Notes: generated by a model from the sequence alone, not told the origin. 64,000 nt of DNA from Lachnospiraceae bacterium (GCA_024681775.1 JAILAF010000031.1:1-64000), one strand, 5' to 3'; shown: positions 34,675 to 42,464, counted from the first letter of the stretch. Translations and numbers: made by a program.

Positions 34675-35712
34675 ATGCCATCTATTTCTGTAATTTTACC
34701 CTGCTATAATGTTTCGCGTTGGATTGATCGCTGCCTGCAATCTTTAGCGGATCAGACCATTGGGGTGGAAAATCTAGAGCTGATCTGTGTGGACGATTGT
34801 TCCACGGATGATACCGCAGAAAAGATAGCAGCATGGGAGCAAAAGTATCCTGAGCAGATTTTGCTGATCAAATCAGATACGAATAGGCGAATCGGTGGAG
34901 CCAGAAATATCGGAATGCAGTATGCAACGGCCGAATGGATCGCATACATTGATTCCGATGACTGGGTAGAACCCATGTATATGGAAAAACTCTATCAAAA
35001 GGCAACCACAGGAAAGTACGATGTAATCTGCTGCTGGAATGTTCGAGATACAGCGACGGATCTGCATTTGTTGTCTCCTGAGGAATTACTGACAGGGAAA
35101 GCAGATCGGGAGATTTTTGTTTGCTCCGATGAAGATCGGAAGCAAATGATTCATGCGCAGCCAATGAAACTCAGCGCGTGGACGAAACTAATTCGGCGAG
35201 CATTTCTGGAGGAAAATGAGATTGGCTTTGTGGAAGGGTTGGCCTATGAAGACATCATCTGGGGAGAACTGATGCATCTATGCGTGAACAGTACGTACAT
35301 CCTGGAAGAAAGACTCTACCATTACTTTGTAAATACGGAATCTACTGTTATGAGTAAATCTGCAGATTATCAGCCAGATATGCTTACGGTGCAATCATTG
35401 TTGTATCGAGAATGGGACAGGAGAGGTGCACTTGCAAAGTATCATGATGAAGTGGAATTTGAATTTATTTATTCTTGTCTTTTGGCTTTTGTAAAACTAT
35501 TGGCATTACGTTTTGAAACACCACCTTATTCCTTGTTCCGCTTGCTTCAAATTTTTGCACAGGAACATTTTCCGGATTATTTGAACAATTACTACTTTGT
35601 AAAGGAGGATACCCCGGAGTTGCACAGGCAGATCGCACAGGCAGTATCACTTCCGCTGACGAAAAAGCAGTTTTTGGAATTTGCTGAGAATGTAAAGACA
35701 ATAGGATTATAG
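34675..35712 (+). CDS. GT2 family glycosyltransferase
   Basis: This 345-residue GT-A enzyme is paralogous to the 29957 protein. The N-terminal ISVILPCYNVSRWIDRCLQS, CVDDCSTDDTAEKI, RRIGGARNIGMQYA and the metal site IDSDDWVEP are all intact. The helical C-terminal domain contains GLAYEDIIWGELM and RLYHYFVNTEST, again as in the paralogue. A GGAGGAGG site precedes the ATG. It is followed 8 bases later by a CgeB-like glycosyltransferase, so the two-gene unit seen at 29957-32163 is repeated here. The 134-base gap before it holds no recognisable element. Confidence 0.86.
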   Translation: MPSISVILPCYNVSRWIDRCLQSLADQTIGVENLELICVDDCSTDDTAEKIAAWEQKYPEQILLIKSDTNRRIGGARNIGMQYATAEWIAYIDSDDWVEPMYMEKLYQKATTGKYDVICCWNVRDTATDLHLLSPEELLTGKADREIFVCSDEDRKQMIHAQPMKLSAWTKLIRRAFLEENEIGFVEGLAYEDIIWGELMHLCVNSTYILEERLYHYFVNTESTVMSKSADYQPDMLTVQSLLYREWDRRGALAKYHDEVEFEFIYSCLLAFVKLLALRFETPPYSLFRLLQIFAQEHFPDYLNNYYFVKEDTPELHRQIAQAVSLPLTKKQFLEFAENVKTIGL

Positions 35713-35720
35713 GGTTTGAG

Positions 35721-36896
35721 ATGAGAATACTCTACTATTATTGGGGTGAAAACAGCAAGGAAGACTGCGTAGATGCGCTGTTGCGCCTGGGGCATGAAGT
35801 TCAGGTATGGACCCTGCCGATGGAAAATTATACTTCCGATCCGATTTTTTCAGAGAAAGCGGAGCAAATGGTTTCTGTGTTCGTGAAACAGGGAGGTGGA
35901 AGTGCTTGTCTTTTTTCCTTTGATTATTTTCCGCTTTTGTCTGAAGTGGCTCTTGCCTCCGGGTTACCGTATATCTCCTGGGTATACGACTCGCCGCATT
36001 ACACATTGGAATCCCTGACATTGGGGAATCCCTGCAATTATGTTTATATTTTTGACAGGAGTCTGGAGAAGCACTATCGGGAATTGGGTGTCAGTGCGGT
36101 ACATCACATGCCGCTGCCTGTGAATGTTAACCGAATAGACAGGCTTTTGAAAGAGAAAAACAGGGGGAAGCTACGGTATGAGCATGAAATCTGCTTCTTG
36201 GGCTCCCTTTACAATGACGAGTATGATTTCTATGAGCAAATCGGTTATCTTCCGGAAGACCTGAAAACCTATCTGGACGATGTGATTCGGGTGCAAGGAG
36301 AACTGATTGGGAAAGATGTCGTATCAGAACTTTTGCCTGCAAAGATGTGTGATGTTTTGGAAAAGTATGTTAAAGCGGATCTGGGACCGGAATTTCGAAA
36401 TGCCAGGGATACAATTTTTCAAAACATGTTACGAAAAAAGGTAACGGTAAATGAAAGGCAGTCTTTACTTATGATCCTGGGGCAACGTTTTTCGACAGAC
36501 CTCTATTCGGGAAAAGAACCTCCTGCAGATCTGCCTGTTCGGTACTGTGGGACGGCAGATTATCATAACGAGATGCCTGTCGTTTTCTCCAGGAGTAAGA
36601 TCAATTTGAATATCACGCTTCGGAGTATCTTGACCGGTATTCCGCTGCGCGTAGTGGATATCCTTGGTGCCGGAGGATTTTGCCTGACAAATTATCAGGA
36701 AGAATTATCAGAGTATTTTTCGGACGGGAAAGAGCTGGCGTGGTTCGAGAGTAAACAGGAAATGTTAGAGAAGGCGGAATATTTTCTGGCGCATGACCGG
36801 GAACGGGAATGCGCTGCTGCGGCAGGTCGAAACGCCGCAGAGCGCTTCTTCTCATACGATGTGCTTCTTCCGAAGGTATTTTCGAATCTGTGTTGA
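35721..36896 (+). CDS. CgeB/DUF3880-like GT-B glycosyltransferase 5
   Basis: This is the fifth family member in the window, with 391 residues. It contains FSFDYFPLLSEVALASGLPY then ISWVYDSP, ICFLGSLYNDEYDFYE, VTVNERQSLLMILGQ and INLNITLRSILTGIPLRVVD with GAGGFCLTNYQEELSEYFSD. It is closest in wording to the 32188 protein in the donor domain. It starts 8 bases after the GT2 stop, so the pair are probably co-translated. It ends convergently with the GT8 gene, 12 bases apart. It is presumed to act in building the flagellin glycan. Confidence 0.8.
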   Translation: MRILYYYWGENSKEDCVDALLRLGHEVQVWTLPMENYTSDPIFSEKAEQMVSVFVKQGGGSACLFSFDYFPLLSEVALASGLPYISWVYDSPHYTLESLTLGNPCNYVYIFDRSLEKHYRELGVSAVHHMPLPVNVNRIDRLLKEKNRGKLRYEHEICFLGSLYNDEYDFYEQIGYLPEDLKTYLDDVIRVQGELIGKDVVSELLPAKMCDVLEKYVKADLGPEFRNARDTIFQNMLRKKVTVNERQSLLMILGQRFSTDLYSGKEPPADLPVRYCGTADYHNEMPVVFSRSKINLNITLRSILTGIPLRVVDILGAGGFCLTNYQEELSEYFSDGKELAWFESKQEMLEKAEYFLAHDRERECAAAAGRNAAERFFSYDVLLPKVFSNLC

Positions 36897-36908
36897 AGAC
36901 TCTTTTGC

Positions 36909-37859
36909 TCACATAAATTGTTTCATTTTCGCCATGATTTGGTCAAGCAATTGCATCTGCTCGGCATTTTTTTCAGTCAGCTCAAGGATGGTGTCTTCAA
37001 GGGTGGTATCCACCATGGCAGATTCGATAAAGTGCTCCATGAGACTAATGTAAAAGGGCGATTTTTCGGCATACTCCCACCAGAGTTTTTCAATGTCAAA
37101 GTGAACATTTCCGTTTTCCCATGGCTTATAGCCCGGGTAGTGGATTATCGTCACGGCCTTTTTTACTTCGTCGTAGGTTATTCCGGCGTTATGAGCTACT
37201 CTGGCAAATAGATTGTATTTCTGGCAGTCCACGTAGCCTACTTTTTTCCAATGAACCCAGTTGAGAATATCCTGATCCGGAGCTTCCATTTGGTAATCCC
37301 ATGCTTCAAAGGCTTTCACATAGATTTGGAAGCTGTAGTTTTTTCTAAGTTCGGCATAATTCATAAGCATCATGCCCGCATTAAAGTATCTGTAGCCGTA
37401 TCTGTAGGCCTCCGAAAGCATTTCATTATTTTTCGGTCCATAGGTTTCCGGCTGATTCAGGCCGCATTTGTCATCTGCAGCGATGATTTCTTTTCCGTCA
37501 AAAGGAAGGTAGTAAAGATCCTTCAGAGAGCCGTTGATGATCATATCGCCGTCCAAATACAGGATCCTGTCTAAACTCTCAGGAAGAAGTTCGAGCATCA
37601 TCAGCCTGTAGTAGGTTTCTATGCTCCACTGCTCATTTCTTGGAAGTTTATCACTGAATTTTCCCCGGTCAACCACAATAGAATGCACCGTAACTCCGTA
37701 TTCTGAAAGTGTTTCTTGCATCAAGGAGATATCTTCTGCGGTAAGCTCGCTATTTAATAGATATGCATCCACTTCTTCTTCGTTGTTCATGCCGAGAGAG
37801 AGAAGCATCACAGTGGTGTAGGGAATATATTTTCTGTTGAGAGCGGTGACAATATTCAT
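36909..37859 (-). CDS. GT8 family glycosyltransferase
   Basis: This retaining glycosyltransferase of 316 residues belongs to the LgtC/glycogenin-like family. The N-terminus NIVTALNRKYIPYTTVMLLS is typical. The metal-binding motif is LYLDGDMIINGSL (DxD as DGD), and RYFNAGMMLMNYAELR then APDQDILNWV are classic GT8 landmarks. HYPGYKPW gives the C-terminal His/Gly donor contacts. The last 40 residues are a predicted amphipathic helix (LEDTILELTEKNAEQMQLLD). Donors in this family are usually UDP-glucose or UDP-galactose. It is transcribed leftward from a promoter that copies the nonulosonic operon promoter. Confidence 0.9.
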   Translation of the reverse strand: MNIVTALNRKYIPYTTVMLLSLGMNNEEEVDAYLLNSELTAEDISLMQETLSEYGVTVHSIVVDRGKFSDKLPRNEQWSIETYYRLMMLELLPESLDRILYLDGDMIINGSLKDLYYLPFDGKEIIAADDKCGLNQPETYGPKNNEMLSEAYRYGYRYFNAGMMLMNYAELRKNYSFQIYVKAFEAWDYQMEAPDQDILNWVHWKKVGYVDCQKYNLFARVAHNAGITYDEVKKAVTIIHYPGYKPWENGNVHFDIEKLWWEYAEKSPFYISLMEHFIESAMVDTTLEDTILELTEKNAEQMQLLDQIMAKMKQFM

Positions 37860-37899
37860 ATGTATCCTTTGTTTTAGGAATGTAAAAGACTATACTTCT

Positions 37900-37928
37900 A
37901 TTATAATGTCATGCTATTTGAAGGTAAA
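37900..37928 (-). promoter_or_regulatory. Sigma-A promoter of the GT8 gene
   Basis: On the minus strand there is -35 TTTACC (37923-37928), a 17-base spacer and -10 TATAAT (37900-37905), about 40 bases before the start codon. It is the same promoter as at 6565-6593, including flanking GAAGG and TAGTTT bases. Confidence 0.75.
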
Positions 37929-37973
37929 TAGTTTTCGCGGGGTTGGATGGCCTGAATAATTGCGATGGTGGCG

Positions 37974-37988
37974 TTTGCGTGATACTAT
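37974..37988. promoter_or_regulatory. Conserved element shared with the 6.6 kb promoter
   Basis: TTTGCGTGATACTAT is identical to 6635-6649, where it forms the loop and right arm of an inverted repeat. Here the left arm is missing. ATTCGA follows about 15 bases later at both sites. Confidence 0.5.
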
Positions 37989-38040
37989 TAATTTTTTATG
38001 TAAATTCGATTTTTTGATTTCCGAAGTTGCAAAGATTCTC

Positions 38041-38376
38041 CATTTATTCGCGTTATGTAGGCGAGCGGATATTCGAGGCTATCTCTATGTTCATAAACCG
38101 CTACTCTATTTGCGGAGGCCGGAATAGGCATTTAATCCTATGGGGCAGGCCGTTGTTGATACTTATTACCAGGCGCAGGGTTGGGATTATTCCGCCATCG
38201 ACAGTTTTCTGCAGGAGGTGGTCCTGAATGGGGAGGATCCACGGAAGGAAGGCAGGGAAAAAGTATTTTCCGAGGAACTGGATTATTTCGGAAAAAACGG
38301 CGTTTTGGCATCGGAAATGATTTTTAAAGACATTCTGGGAGTGCTTTCGGAAGAAGAAAACCGGAGTGCAGAATGA
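38041..38376 (+). pseudogene. 3' remnant of a glycerophosphotransferase-like glycosylation gene
   Basis: The frame read from 38041 gives LYVHKPLLYLRRPE, then an in-frame TAG at 38125-38127. It continues AFNPMGQAVVDTYYQ to GEDPRKEGREKVFSEELDYF and GKNGVLASEMIFKDIL. This resembles the C-terminal end of CDP-glycerol glycerophosphotransferase-type proteins (an acceptor-sugar or poly-alcohol transferase), normally about 400 residues or more. The N-terminal three quarters are absent, and the duplicated promoter region abuts directly upstream. A 78-codon reading from ATG 38140 exists but has only a weak ribosome site. I interpret it as a gene truncated by recombination at the repeated promoter. A translated short protein cannot be excluded. 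Confidence 0.6.
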
Positions 38377-38396
38377 AATGACGGATAGGAAAGAAA

Positions 38397-39347
38397 GTGG
38401 GCTGTATGGAAAAGGAATTGGTAACGATCATCACGCCCTGCCATAATTCTGTGGAATACCTGGACAGATATTGGAAGAGCATCACATCGCAGACCTTCGG
38501 GATGGAATGGATGCAGATAATTATAGTGGATGATGCTTCGGATGATGATGGATATACGGTGGCAAAACTACGCGCATTTGAGACGCAGTTCCCGGAACAA
38601 GTTGCGGTGATTGAACTGTCGGAAAATGTCCGCCAGGGCGGGGCCAGAAATGTGGCGTTAGAATATGCTCGAGGGAAATATATCCAGTTTGTAGATTCGG
38701 ATGATGAGCTGGTTCCAGAGGCGATTGCCACCCTCTACGCGCTGGCAGAAGAATATCAAACGGATCTGATTCATTACAATTCCACCTATTTAGGACAGGA
38801 CGCTATGGCCGTCATACGGAATCGGGCTGATAGAGTGCAGCTTCTTTCTTCAGGGTATTTTTCCTGCGGGCACAGTATGAAGTTTTACAGAAGAGACCTT
38901 ATTCTGCGGACGGGATCCAGGTTTGCGGTGGGAAAGGTGTATGAGGAGCCGTTGTTTACCTATCCGTTTCTGTTTACGGCAAATCGAATCCTCTTTCTGA
39001 AGGAAAATTATTACAAAGCGACTGTTCGGGAAGCATCCACGATGAGTTCTACGGCGAAACTCCATATCATGGATCATCCCAGGGTTCAGTTGGAATTACT
39101 TGAGTTTCTGTTGGATAGAGGATATTTGGAAGAATATTCGGAGGAAATCGAGGAATATTTCATTTGGTCCTTCTTCTACGAGATTATGACTAATATTCTC
39201 GCCATGGGAACGGATTGCGTTTCTCCGGAAGACCTTCTCTGGTTGAAAAGGACATGCTTGGAGTTGTTTCCAAACTGGGAAAGCAACCAATATATAAAAA
39301 ACTATGATGACAAAAGGATGGCTATCCTAAACTTGCTGAAGGGGTAG
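38397..39347 (+). CDS. GT2 family glycosyltransferase
   Basis: This GT-A enzyme of 316 residues has VTIITPCHNSVEYLDRYWKS at the start, VDDASDDDGYTVAKL, VRQGGARNVALEYA and the metal site QFVDSDDELVP. The C-terminal helical domain is shorter and different from the other two GT2 enzymes here. The start is GTG at 38397 behind AGGAAAG. An in-frame ATG at 38406 is equally possible and would remove three residues. It follows the decayed glycerophosphotransferase-like gene by 20 bases. It is presumed to add a sugar in the same glycan pathway. Confidence 0.82.
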   Translation: MGCMEKELVTIITPCHNSVEYLDRYWKSITSQTFGMEWMQIIIVDDASDDDGYTVAKLRAFETQFPEQVAVIELSENVRQGGARNVALEYARGKYIQFVDSDDELVPEAIATLYALAEEYQTDLIHYNSTYLGQDAMAVIRNRADRVQLLSSGYFSCGHSMKFYRRDLILRTGSRFAVGKVYEEPLFTYPFLFTANRILFLKENYYKATVREASTMSSTAKLHIMDHPRVQLELLEFLLDRGYLEEYSEEIEEYFIWSFFYEIMTNILAMGTDCVSPEDLLWLKRTCLELFPNWESNQYIKNYDDKRMAILNLLKG

Positions 39348-39417
39348 TGGAAAATTCTGTTTTCAGATATGGTCAAGAAAAATAGTCGATTATTCTCCCT
39401 ACATATCGTTGTTATTT

Positions 39418-39461
39418 GACAAAAAATAACTCTGCCTTGTGCCGACATGCGCAAGGCAGAG
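39418..39461 (-). terminator. Intrinsic terminator of the Rpn-family gene
   Basis: A 13-bp stem with one wobble pair (39430-39442 with 39449-39461) is followed on the minus strand by TTATTTTTTGTC. It lies 19 bases past the stop codon of the minus-strand Rpn gene. The preceding 70 bases back to the GT2 stop hold nothing recognisable. Confidence 0.8.
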
Positions 39462-39480
39462 CATGCAATCAGATACGATA

Positions 39481-40350
39481 TTACTTAGTTGCTCCTGCCA
39501 TGAAACTGGAGCAGATGTTTTTGGCGCGTTCGACGATGCTTGCCTCGAAGCCCTCTTCGAGAAGCACATCTTCGGATGTGCCTTCTTTCATGCGCAGGAT
39601 GGCCTGCTCCAGCTGGGTGGCGCCGACCTCGCGGCCTTCTTCACGACCTTTTTCACGACCTTCCAACAAGCCATTGTCATATTGTCCTTTTGCGTATTTC
39701 TCTACTGCTTCACACATAGTAGCTTTTCCCTCCTCGTCTACCTTGAAATGCCGGACTCCGTCTTCCAGTTCGGAATAATGGAAGCCTGTAACGTCTCGTC
39801 TCCTGAAATCAGCCATTAATCGCCCTAATGAATCGTCGCCTTCATAGGCTCCATTGACGTAAATGATATGATTTCCGTCTCCGAAAGGCTGGCTGTCGCC
39901 GACCTTTCGCTCTACGAAATACAGCGGTTTATCCTGTTTGAAATAATCCGTCTCTGTAATGAAAATCACATAGGAGTCTCGAATGGATGTGAATTCCCCT
40001 TTTTCCTTCAGCATCCTTGAATCCAACATTGCGGAATGGAATCTGGCACGTTTTGGGTGAGCGCCGCTCTGTTTCCGTTGCACTTCGCAGTCGAAATGTC
40101 TGCCTTTTTCGTCTTTGGCAAACACGTCCAGTCGGATCGATCGTCCACCCACCAGAGGATTTTTCATCTCTTCCTGTCCGATAGCATCGATCACTTGAAC
40201 TTCTTTTTGCAGGATCGTGCCAATGAGCAGTTGCGTCGCCGGGATGTTGTGGTCGAAGACTCTGGACATCAGATCGTCGTCCATCAGCGACATGTTTTCG
40301 ACCATTTTCCGGATTTCTTCCGGATACTCGCTTACCTTTTTTTCTGCCAT
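39481..40350 (-). CDS. Rpn-family PD-(D/E)XK nuclease (transposase-like)
   Basis: This 289-residue protein belongs to the recombination-promoting nuclease/putative transposase family. The active-site region reads RLDVFAKDEKGRHFDCEVQR, giving the D...E-x-Q pattern of PD-(D/E)XK nucleases. It is preceded by NIPATQLLIGTIL and followed by ARFHSAMLDSRML. A charged repeat EGREKGREEGREVG precedes the C-terminal helical tail. The ATG at 40350 has AAAGGAG 8 bases upstream and starts MAEKKVSEYPEEI. A 12-residue extension to 40386 is unlikely. It sits at the border between the AT-rich island and the core genes, which fits a mobile or recombination role. Similar hairpins lie on both sides. Confidence 0.85.
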   Translation of the reverse strand: MAEKKVSEYPEEIRKMVENMSLMDDDLMSRVFDHNIPATQLLIGTILQKEVQVIDAIGQEEMKNPLVGGRSIRLDVFAKDEKGRHFDCEVQRKQSGAHPKRARFHSAMLDSRMLKEKGEFTSIRDSYVIFITETDYFKQDKPLYFVERKVGDSQPFGDGNHIIYVNGAYEGDDSLGRLMADFRRRDVTGFHYSELEDGVRHFKVDEEGKATMCEAVEKYAKGQYDNGLLEGREKGREEGREVGATQLEQAILRMKEGTSEDVLLEEGFEASIVERAKNICSSFMAGATK

Positions 40351-40492
40351 AGATAATGCTCCTTTCTTACTCGCAGGAGCGCGCACAACTATGGCAAATA
40401 GACTTTTGGCTCCTGCTTATTGTGAAATGGGATATTTAAAGCAGGAGTAGACCGAATCATCAGACAAAAAAGAGTGATAGAAAAAAGAAATA

Positions 40493-40526
40493 CTCTGCTT
40501 TGCAGAGACTATAGCACAAAGCAGAG
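40493..40526. repeat. Second copy of the Rpn terminator hairpin
   Basis: A 10-bp perfect stem (40493-40502 with 40517-40526), followed by CATGC, matches the hairpin at 39430-39461 and its CATGC flank. Both have a T-rich tract on the minus-strand side. Direct copies thus bracket the Rpn gene about 1.06 kb apart. Confidence 0.6.
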
Positions 40527-40572
40527 CATGCGAGCAAGTGTTTTTTCCTCGGGTTTTGCCCTGTGCCGGCTG

Positions 40573-40658
40573 TCAACATACGCCCACGTGCTCACGCGAA
40601 CAATCGGACTGTACAAAATGTTGATGGATGGACATTTTGAGTCTGCAAAATGTTGATG
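40573..40658. repeat. Short repeats around ATGTTGA upstream of legC
   Basis: CAAAATGTTGATG occurs at 40614-40626 and 40646-40658, a 32-base period. The reverse-complement TCAACAT lies at 40573-40579. They could be operator sites or decay products. Otherwise the 428-base gap from 40351 to 40778 holds the hairpin copy and the legC promoter, but no gene. Confidence 0.4.
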
Positions 40659-40684
40659 ACTTGTGATAGGTGTGGCGGGATTCC

Positions 40685-40713
40685 TTGATTTTTTACCCTT
40701 GCAAGCCGATAAT
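40685..40713 (+). promoter_or_regulatory. legC promoter, with a sigma-28-like -10 box
   Basis: TTGATT (40685-40690), a 17-base spacer and GATAAT (40708-40713) form a sigma-A promoter. The same -10 region reads GCCGATAA at 40705-40712, the flagellar sigma-28 consensus. However, no TAAA -35 box is seen at the matching distance. Confidence 0.6.
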
Positions 40714-40778
40714 GAATTTATATGGGGCTCACAGATTCCGGAGCCCTTGGAATATCCGCCTTAAGAAAAGGATGGTAA

Positions 40779-41957
40779 ATGATTATGGATCACATGATTC
40801 CTCTCGCCATACCGAATTTTGAAGGAAATGAAAGAAAATACGTGGACGATGCCGTGGACCAGGGATGGGTCTCCACCGGTGGCGCCTACATCACCCGGCT
40901 GGAAAAACAGATGGAGGAATTCCTGGGCGTGCCCGAGGTGGCGGCCTGCCAGAGCGGTACTTCCGCGTTGCATCTGTCTCTCATCGACATCGGCGTAGTG
41001 CCCGGTGACATGGTCATCGTTCCCACCCTCACCTTCATCGCCGCGGTCAATCCCGTGCGGTATTGCTACGCAGATCCCATCTTCATGGACTGTGACGATT
41101 CCCTTTGCATGGATCCCGTAAAGCTCCGCCGTTTCCTGGAGACGGAATGTGAAAAAGGCGAATCGGGGCAGACGATTTACCGGAAGACCGGACAGGTCGT
41201 AAAAGCCATCGTGGTGGTTCATGTCTTTGGCAATCTGGCAGATATGGAGCAGATTTGTGACATCGCCGTTGCCTATGGCCTGAAGGTCGTAGAAGATGCC
41301 ACCGAGGCACTGGGCAGCAGGTTCATTTCCGGCCGCTACGCCGGTCGCTATGCCGGTACTCTGGGCGACTACGGTGCCTACTCCTTTAACGGCAACAAGA
41401 TCATCACCACCGGCGGTGGCGGTGCCGTTACCGCGAAGGACCCCGAGGCCGTTCGTCATCTGCGTTACCTCTCCACCCAGGCCAAGGACGATCCCCATTA
41501 CTACATTCACCACGAGATCGGCTACAATTACCGCATGACCAATGTGCAGGCGGCTCTGGGCGTCGCTCAGATGGAGGAGCTGCCCTCCTTTATCGAGCGC
41601 AAGCAAAAAGGCTATGCCCTGTATGAGCAGCTCCTGGCGGGATTCCCAAATGCTCGCCTCATTCCCTTCCGGGAGGGCACCGAATCCAACAAATGGTTCT
41701 ACTCCCTGCTCATCGACCGCGACAAAGTAAAGGCCCCCATCCGGGAGATCATATCGGAACTGGAGACTCGTAAGATCCAGACCCGTGCCATCTGGGGGCT
41801 GATCCATGAGCAGCGCCCCTACGCAGGCAGCACCGTATATGAAATGGAGAAGGCACCCTACTACAGTGAGCGTGTCATCAACCTCCCCTGCAGCACCCAG
41901 ATCACCGAGGAAGAGATCCGGTATGTAGCTGAGACGGTAAAGGCAGTGCTGGGGTAA
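40779..41957 (+). CDS. legC: LegC-type PLP aminotransferase
   Basis: This DegT-family aminotransferase of 392 residues converts the 4-keto-6-deoxy-HexNAc nucleotide made by LegB into the 4-amino sugar, the second step of legionaminic acid synthesis. The start IPLAIPNFEGNERKYVDDAV and WVSTGGAYITRLEKQ are typical of the LegC group. The PLP Lys is K207 in YSFNGNKIITTGGGG, and VEDATEALGS (171-180) contacts the cofactor. It is GC-rich with housekeeping-like codon use, unlike the other sugar genes to the left. It stands alone with its own promoter, about 12 kb from legB and 34 kb from the rest of the pathway. Confidence 0.85.
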   Translation: MIMDHMIPLAIPNFEGNERKYVDDAVDQGWVSTGGAYITRLEKQMEEFLGVPEVAACQSGTSALHLSLIDIGVVPGDMVIVPTLTFIAAVNPVRYCYADPIFMDCDDSLCMDPVKLRRFLETECEKGESGQTIYRKTGQVVKAIVVVHVFGNLADMEQICDIAVAYGLKVVEDATEALGSRFISGRYAGRYAGTLGDYGAYSFNGNKIITTGGGGAVTAKDPEAVRHLRYLSTQAKDDPHYYIHHEIGYNYRMTNVQAALGVAQMEELPSFIERKQKGYALYEQLLAGFPNARLIPFREGTESNKWFYSLLIDRDKVKAPIREIISELETRKIQTRAIWGLIHEQRPYAGSTVYEMEKAPYYSERVINLPCSTQITEEEIRYVAETVKAVLG

Positions 41958-42128
41958 AAACGCATGGTTGCTGGAAGCAGACCGAAACGGTCTATCGAAT
42001 GACAAAAAGTCAATAGCAAAATTCCGGAAAATTACGGTGATCCGTAATATACGAAAAACCTCCCATCCATCATAATTGTGCCGAATGCGATCCATGACGA
42101 TCATCGCGGAAAGGAGGAACAAAGCGGA

Positions 42129-42464
42129 ATGGCTCAGCAGTCTGTTGCCGAAAAGATCAAAAGCCTGGCCGACCTGAAGGGTTGGAACTCGGCGGCTTTG
42201 AGCAGATTCAGCGGTGTTCCTTACAATACCGTTCATGACATTATGATAGGAAAAACGGCGGAGCCGGAGCACGATACCATCTGCAAGCTGGCGGCGGCAT
42301 TGCAGATCTCCCCGATCTACCTGTACCAGATGGGGCCGGAACTGACGGTGATCGAAAGCGAAACGGATGTGCAGGTCCTCCGGATGGTCCACAGGATGGA
42401 TCCCGGCGGGGTGGAGCGCTTCCTTCGCTACGGAAAAGGAATATTGGATGCACTGAACGGGTGA
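42129..42464 (+). CDS. Small HTH regulator of the Xre/Cro type
   Basis: This 111-residue protein has an N-terminal lambda-repressor-like helix-turn-helix (VAEKIKSLADLKGWNSAALS, then GVPYNTVHDIMIGKTAEP). It ends with a short helical domain (VLRMVHRMDPGGVERFLRYG). I chose the ATG at 42129, which has AAAGGAGG 11 bases upstream. A 17-residue extension to 42078 is unlikely. It has no sensor domain and stands alone after legC, with a terminator behind it. A role in controlling legC or nearby genes is possible but has no direct evidence. Confidence 0.8.
   Translation: MAQQSVAEKIKSLADLKGWNSAALSRFSGVPYNTVHDIMIGKTAEPEHDTICKLAAALQISPIYLYQMGPELTVIESETDVQVLRMVHRMDPGGVERFLRYGKGILDALNG

Noticed and set aside
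39430-40526. Insertion sequence with terminal inverted repeats
   Set aside because: The flanking hairpins are direct copies, not inverted ends. No target duplication was seen, and the Rpn protein is not a DDE transposase.
40761-42392. 543-codon open frame antisense to legC and the HTH gene
   Set aside because: It spans two sense genes with clear motifs, one with a terminator, and lacks a ribosome site.
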